From contig JACGWO010000008.1 in the NCBI GenBank assembly GCA_034509735.1, positions 16,131,864-16,195,863 of the forward strand: a DNA stretch of 64,000 bases. The letters run 5' to 3'. The position numbers and the translations under genes were made by a program. The notes under the pieces are model-generated. The model was not told the DNA's origin. It saw only the letters and a list, made by a program, of their open reading frames with translations, and searched no databases. Below, piece after piece: positions 61,152-64,000 of this stretch (position 1 is its first letter; every line of letters begins with the position of its first letter). The stretch is from Sesamum alatum (Eukaryota; Streptophyta; Magnoliopsida; Lamiales; Pedaliaceae).

Positions 61152-62526
61152 GCTAAAATGCATAAAACTCCCCTGTGTTTTGAAAAGTCGGCAAAAAACC
61201 CCCCATCTGTTATGAAAATAGACGAAAAACGCTCCTGTGTTTTGTAAAATTAAACTCAATCGCCCTTCTAATTTTTGGTAAATTGACCGTTATATCCTTG
61301 CTTATTATATATTATTCTTTATTTTAATGACTGTTGGATCTTCAGTTATCACATGAGAGCCATTAGATCTAACCAATTGATTTTGACCTTTAGATCTTAA
61401 ATTTATAAAACAATCAATGGTTCAGATTTAATTAATTTTTAAATATATATTATAAAAAATAAAAATATTATTTTACATAAATTAAAAAAAACCTTCCTTC
61501 CACCCCCACCCAACCCCCCGCTCCCACCCCTAACCCACCCGCCACCTCCCGCCACCATCCCCTCGGCGCGGCCCCTGCCGCCCAGCGAAAGGGGGGCGAC
61601 GGTGAGCGCCAAGCCAAACAGAGGCGACGGCTCACCGTCGCCCCCAATCTGGGGGAACGCCGCCGCGTTCGCCTAGAGCAAATCTGGGCGACTTGGCCAT
61701 CGCCCAGGTCTGCCTTGGGCGATGCGGCCGTCGCCCAGGGTAGTAGTGGGAACGGCGGTTGTCGGCGCCCAAGGCACATCTGGGCGCCGGCGGCCGCTGT
61801 CCCAGATTAAAAAAAAAATTATTAATTTTATTTTTATTAAAAGTAAAAATATTAGTTTTAGTTTTAATTAAATAAATTATTTAATTATTTTAATTACATA
61901 AAAGTATTAAATTTTAGTTTTAAATACTTGTAATATTTATTTAATTTTACATACTTTTTATTTTTTTATAATAAATATTAAAATTTATTTAAATATATTA
62001 AACTAAATAAAACCTTAATTAAGTAATAAAATGTAATTTTTATAATTGATTGAATTTATATTGATATAGATATTTAAATTATAAAAATTAAATATTAGTA
62101 TATTATTTTTGTATCATGATTTTAATTTGTCAATTTGAAGTATAAATAAATTATAGAACTTTTTGGTATTTTAATATTTAAATAGATGTACTTAAGAACA
62201 AAATTATTTCTTTTTTTAGGAGGGATGAAATGCAATAAAAATCACTAAAAATAGGGTAAAAATAAGAAAATTTGATCATGGTAATTTTTAGCACAATATA
62301 GGGGTATTTTTGTCACTTAAGGGTCAAAAAAGGGGCAAAACTCGCAAAAAATCATGTCCAAACGCACCATCCGCGCGTGTGTCCCACTTTCCGTTAGTTT
62401 CTGACGGGAAGGGGTTTTTTTGCTGAGTTTAACAAAACACGAGAATTTTTTTTTGCCTATTTTCAAATCACAAGGGGGTTTTTAGCTTTTTCAACAAAAC
62501 ACAGGGGGGTAAATGGGAGTTTAACC
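61151..62526. mobile_element. Non-autonomous MULE with GC-rich core, 1.38 kb
   Basis: The inverted ends are about 100 bases: left GGCTAAAATGCATAAAACTCCCC and related CCTGTGTTTTG repeats, right (minus strand) GGTTAAACTCCC with the same CCTGTGTTTTG and AAAAACCCCC motifs. Identical 10-bp copies TAGTTTTTTT flank it at 61141-61150 and 62527-62536, fitting a Mutator-type insertion. No transposase. A block at about 61495-61805 is strongly GC-rich with repeated GGGCGACG/CGTCGCCC motifs, inside otherwise AT-rich DNA. Confidence 0.85.
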
Positions 62527-62536
62527 TAGTTTTTTT

Positions 62537-64000
62537 GACAATAAAGCGATGATATATATAAAAAACGAAACAAGCAACCTGTACAAGGACGACACACCGA
62601 TTGTCCATAGCTGCTGGCCATGAACTCACACCAGTCCACTCAAACACCAAAGCAAAAGGAATACACCACCAGCACAAAAAACCAATGCTCAACACCACTC
62701 CCTACCTAGTGACACAAAATAAAACCCAACACTATGCCAAATGACTTACTCCATTGTCACCCTCATGCACCGACGCACCGTGCAGTAGCTCTCCAACATC
62801 ACCAGTGCATTCTTCCAACTCTCCACTCATCAATTTTCTGCAGCGGTGCTGTCAGATAGCCCATGCAAGCACACAAAACCGCCCCTGCTCCTCTTTATTC
62901 AGCCGCTGTATGACTGCCAACACCCACTCTGCCGCGCCCATCTCCCAGTCGGACACCACCGCCACGCAATGTTCGACAACGCTATACCTACCTAGCAAAA
63001 GGACATTCCACCATGACATGTTGGACCGGTTCCACAGATGCTCCGCACACCCCATACTCCATATCCACCCCCAGTTTGCGCCTCCCCAAACTCTCTAACG
63101 TCTGTAGCGCCCCCACACACAGCCTCCACATAACACGCCCACCTTCGGTGGCACCCAAACACGCCAAACCACCAACCACACCGATCCCCGCCCTCATGAC
63201 AGATGTAGATTCGCTCTCAACGACGACGCCACACTCCTATCCCTCATCTCGATCGCTAGCCGATACGCACTTCGGACTGTGAACCCCCCCTTTTTTTCCG
63301 CCACCCATCTCCACCGCCACTCACTATCCCGTCTACATCCCTCATGCACCAACTCCTTCGCCCCCCCGTATGCTCTGCCACGTTAACGATGGTCTTGACC
63401 CCACCCCGCCTCCCAAAAGGACCCACCCGGGCAATACCTCCCTCAACACCCGACTCAACAACGCCTCCAGCCTAGTCACAACTCGCCACCCCTGTTTGGT
63501 TAGAAGAGCCAAAGTTAAACTCCCTCAGCTCTCTAAACTCCAAACCCCCCCGCCCCCTGGCTTGACATAACCGCCGCCACGCAACCCAGTGGACCCCTCT
63601 TCTCCCCCCTACTGTGCCACCAAAGTCAGCCATGGCGAATTCCAGACCCCGAATGAAGTTCCTCGGTAACTAAAATAGGACATCGCGTATGTAGGAAGAG
63701 CCTATAATACGGCTTTGATGAGCACCCATTTGCCAACCTGGGACAAGTACTTTCCATTACATCCATGCGTGCGTCCGACACTCGATCACGAATACTCCAG
63801 AACAAAGCTCCCCTTGACCGCCTGGCGACCGCCGGGAGCCCCCGATAGTTATCGTGTCTTGCCACCATCCGCACCCCCATGATCCCCCTAGGAAATGTTT
63901 CACCGCCTCCGGCACCCCTCTACTCACCACCATGCTGGACTTCGTTAGATTGATCTCCTACCCCGTTGCCCTCGCGTATACGCCCAATGTCCGCCGCACC
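62537..64000 (-). pseudogene. LINE (non-LTR) reverse transcriptase 3' part, truncated by window edge
   Basis: Minus strand, entering from the right edge. About 63880-63700 reads ARHDNYRGLPAVARRSRG and FWSIRDRV, the region that follows the catalytic part of plant LINE reverse transcriptases. Further on (about 63560-63200) come pieces like the GWRVVTRLEALLSRVLR segment, and at about 63120-62990 a zinc-binding reverse transcriptase tail (KLGVDMEYGVCG, VQHVMVECPFAR). Frames change several times and stops are present. The 3' end is a short poly-A (T-run at 62530-62536 on the plus strand). It is GC-richer than most of the window. Confidence 0.8.

Noticed and set aside
61468..61779. Arg/Gly/Pro-rich open frame on the minus strand
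   Set aside because: It is the GC-rich repetitive core of the MULE-like element; no family is recognisable and long frames are expected in GC-rich DNA.

Overview
This window is nuclear DNA of a flowering plant, most likely a eudicot. The evidence is the AT-rich spacer, spliced genes with GT-AG introns, Ty1-copia and Ty3-gypsy type LTR retrotransposons using tRNA-Met-like primer sites, MULE-type inverted-repeat elements, plant PIF/Harbinger and Myb/SANT genes, and one plant-specific DUF936 gene. There is no bacterial operon, CRISPR array or rRNA. The exact species cannot be read from the sequence.

Layout. 131-5077: a complete but decayed Ty1-copia element with LTRs and a 5-bp target duplication. 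5078-10402: AT-rich spacer with a small inverted-repeat element and a roughly 2.2-kb foldback element that carries a second foldback nested in one arm. 10403-17028: a gag-only LTR element (TR-GAG type) on the minus strand, with matching LTRs and target duplication. 17455-17721: a MULE-like miniature element. About 18560-24300: a degenerate gag-like gene (minus strand) split by a 3.4-kb copia derivative, whose interior keeps only fragments of reverse transcriptase/RNase H plus about 1.7 kb of unexplained, gene-like sequence. 25669-33867: members of one large-LTR (2.0-2.2 kb) family, with two LTRs facing each other and a third solo LTR inserted inside one of them. 33868-35159: a 3' copia remnant. 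35160-42350: AT-rich spacer with miniature elements.

43128-49160 is the one convincing host gene, a four-exon DUF936 protein of about 745 residues on the plus strand. 50828-59256 is a cluster of PIF/Harbinger-related genes: a broken ALP1-like DDE transposase and a broken Myb/SANT gene on the plus strand, then two Myb/SANT-like genes and one GRF-zinc-finger/membrane gene on the minus strand. 61151-62526 is a non-autonomous MULE with 10-bp target duplication and a GC-rich core. From about 62537 to the window end lies the 3' part of a LINE on the minus strand.

Most of the window is therefore layered transposon insertions around a single ordinary gene. The parts most worth following up are the Harbinger/Myb/GRF cluster, the large foldback, the gag-only element, the copia derivative with possible captured host sequence, and the opposed large-LTR arrangement. 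All coordinates, splice sites and homologies were read by eye without database searches.
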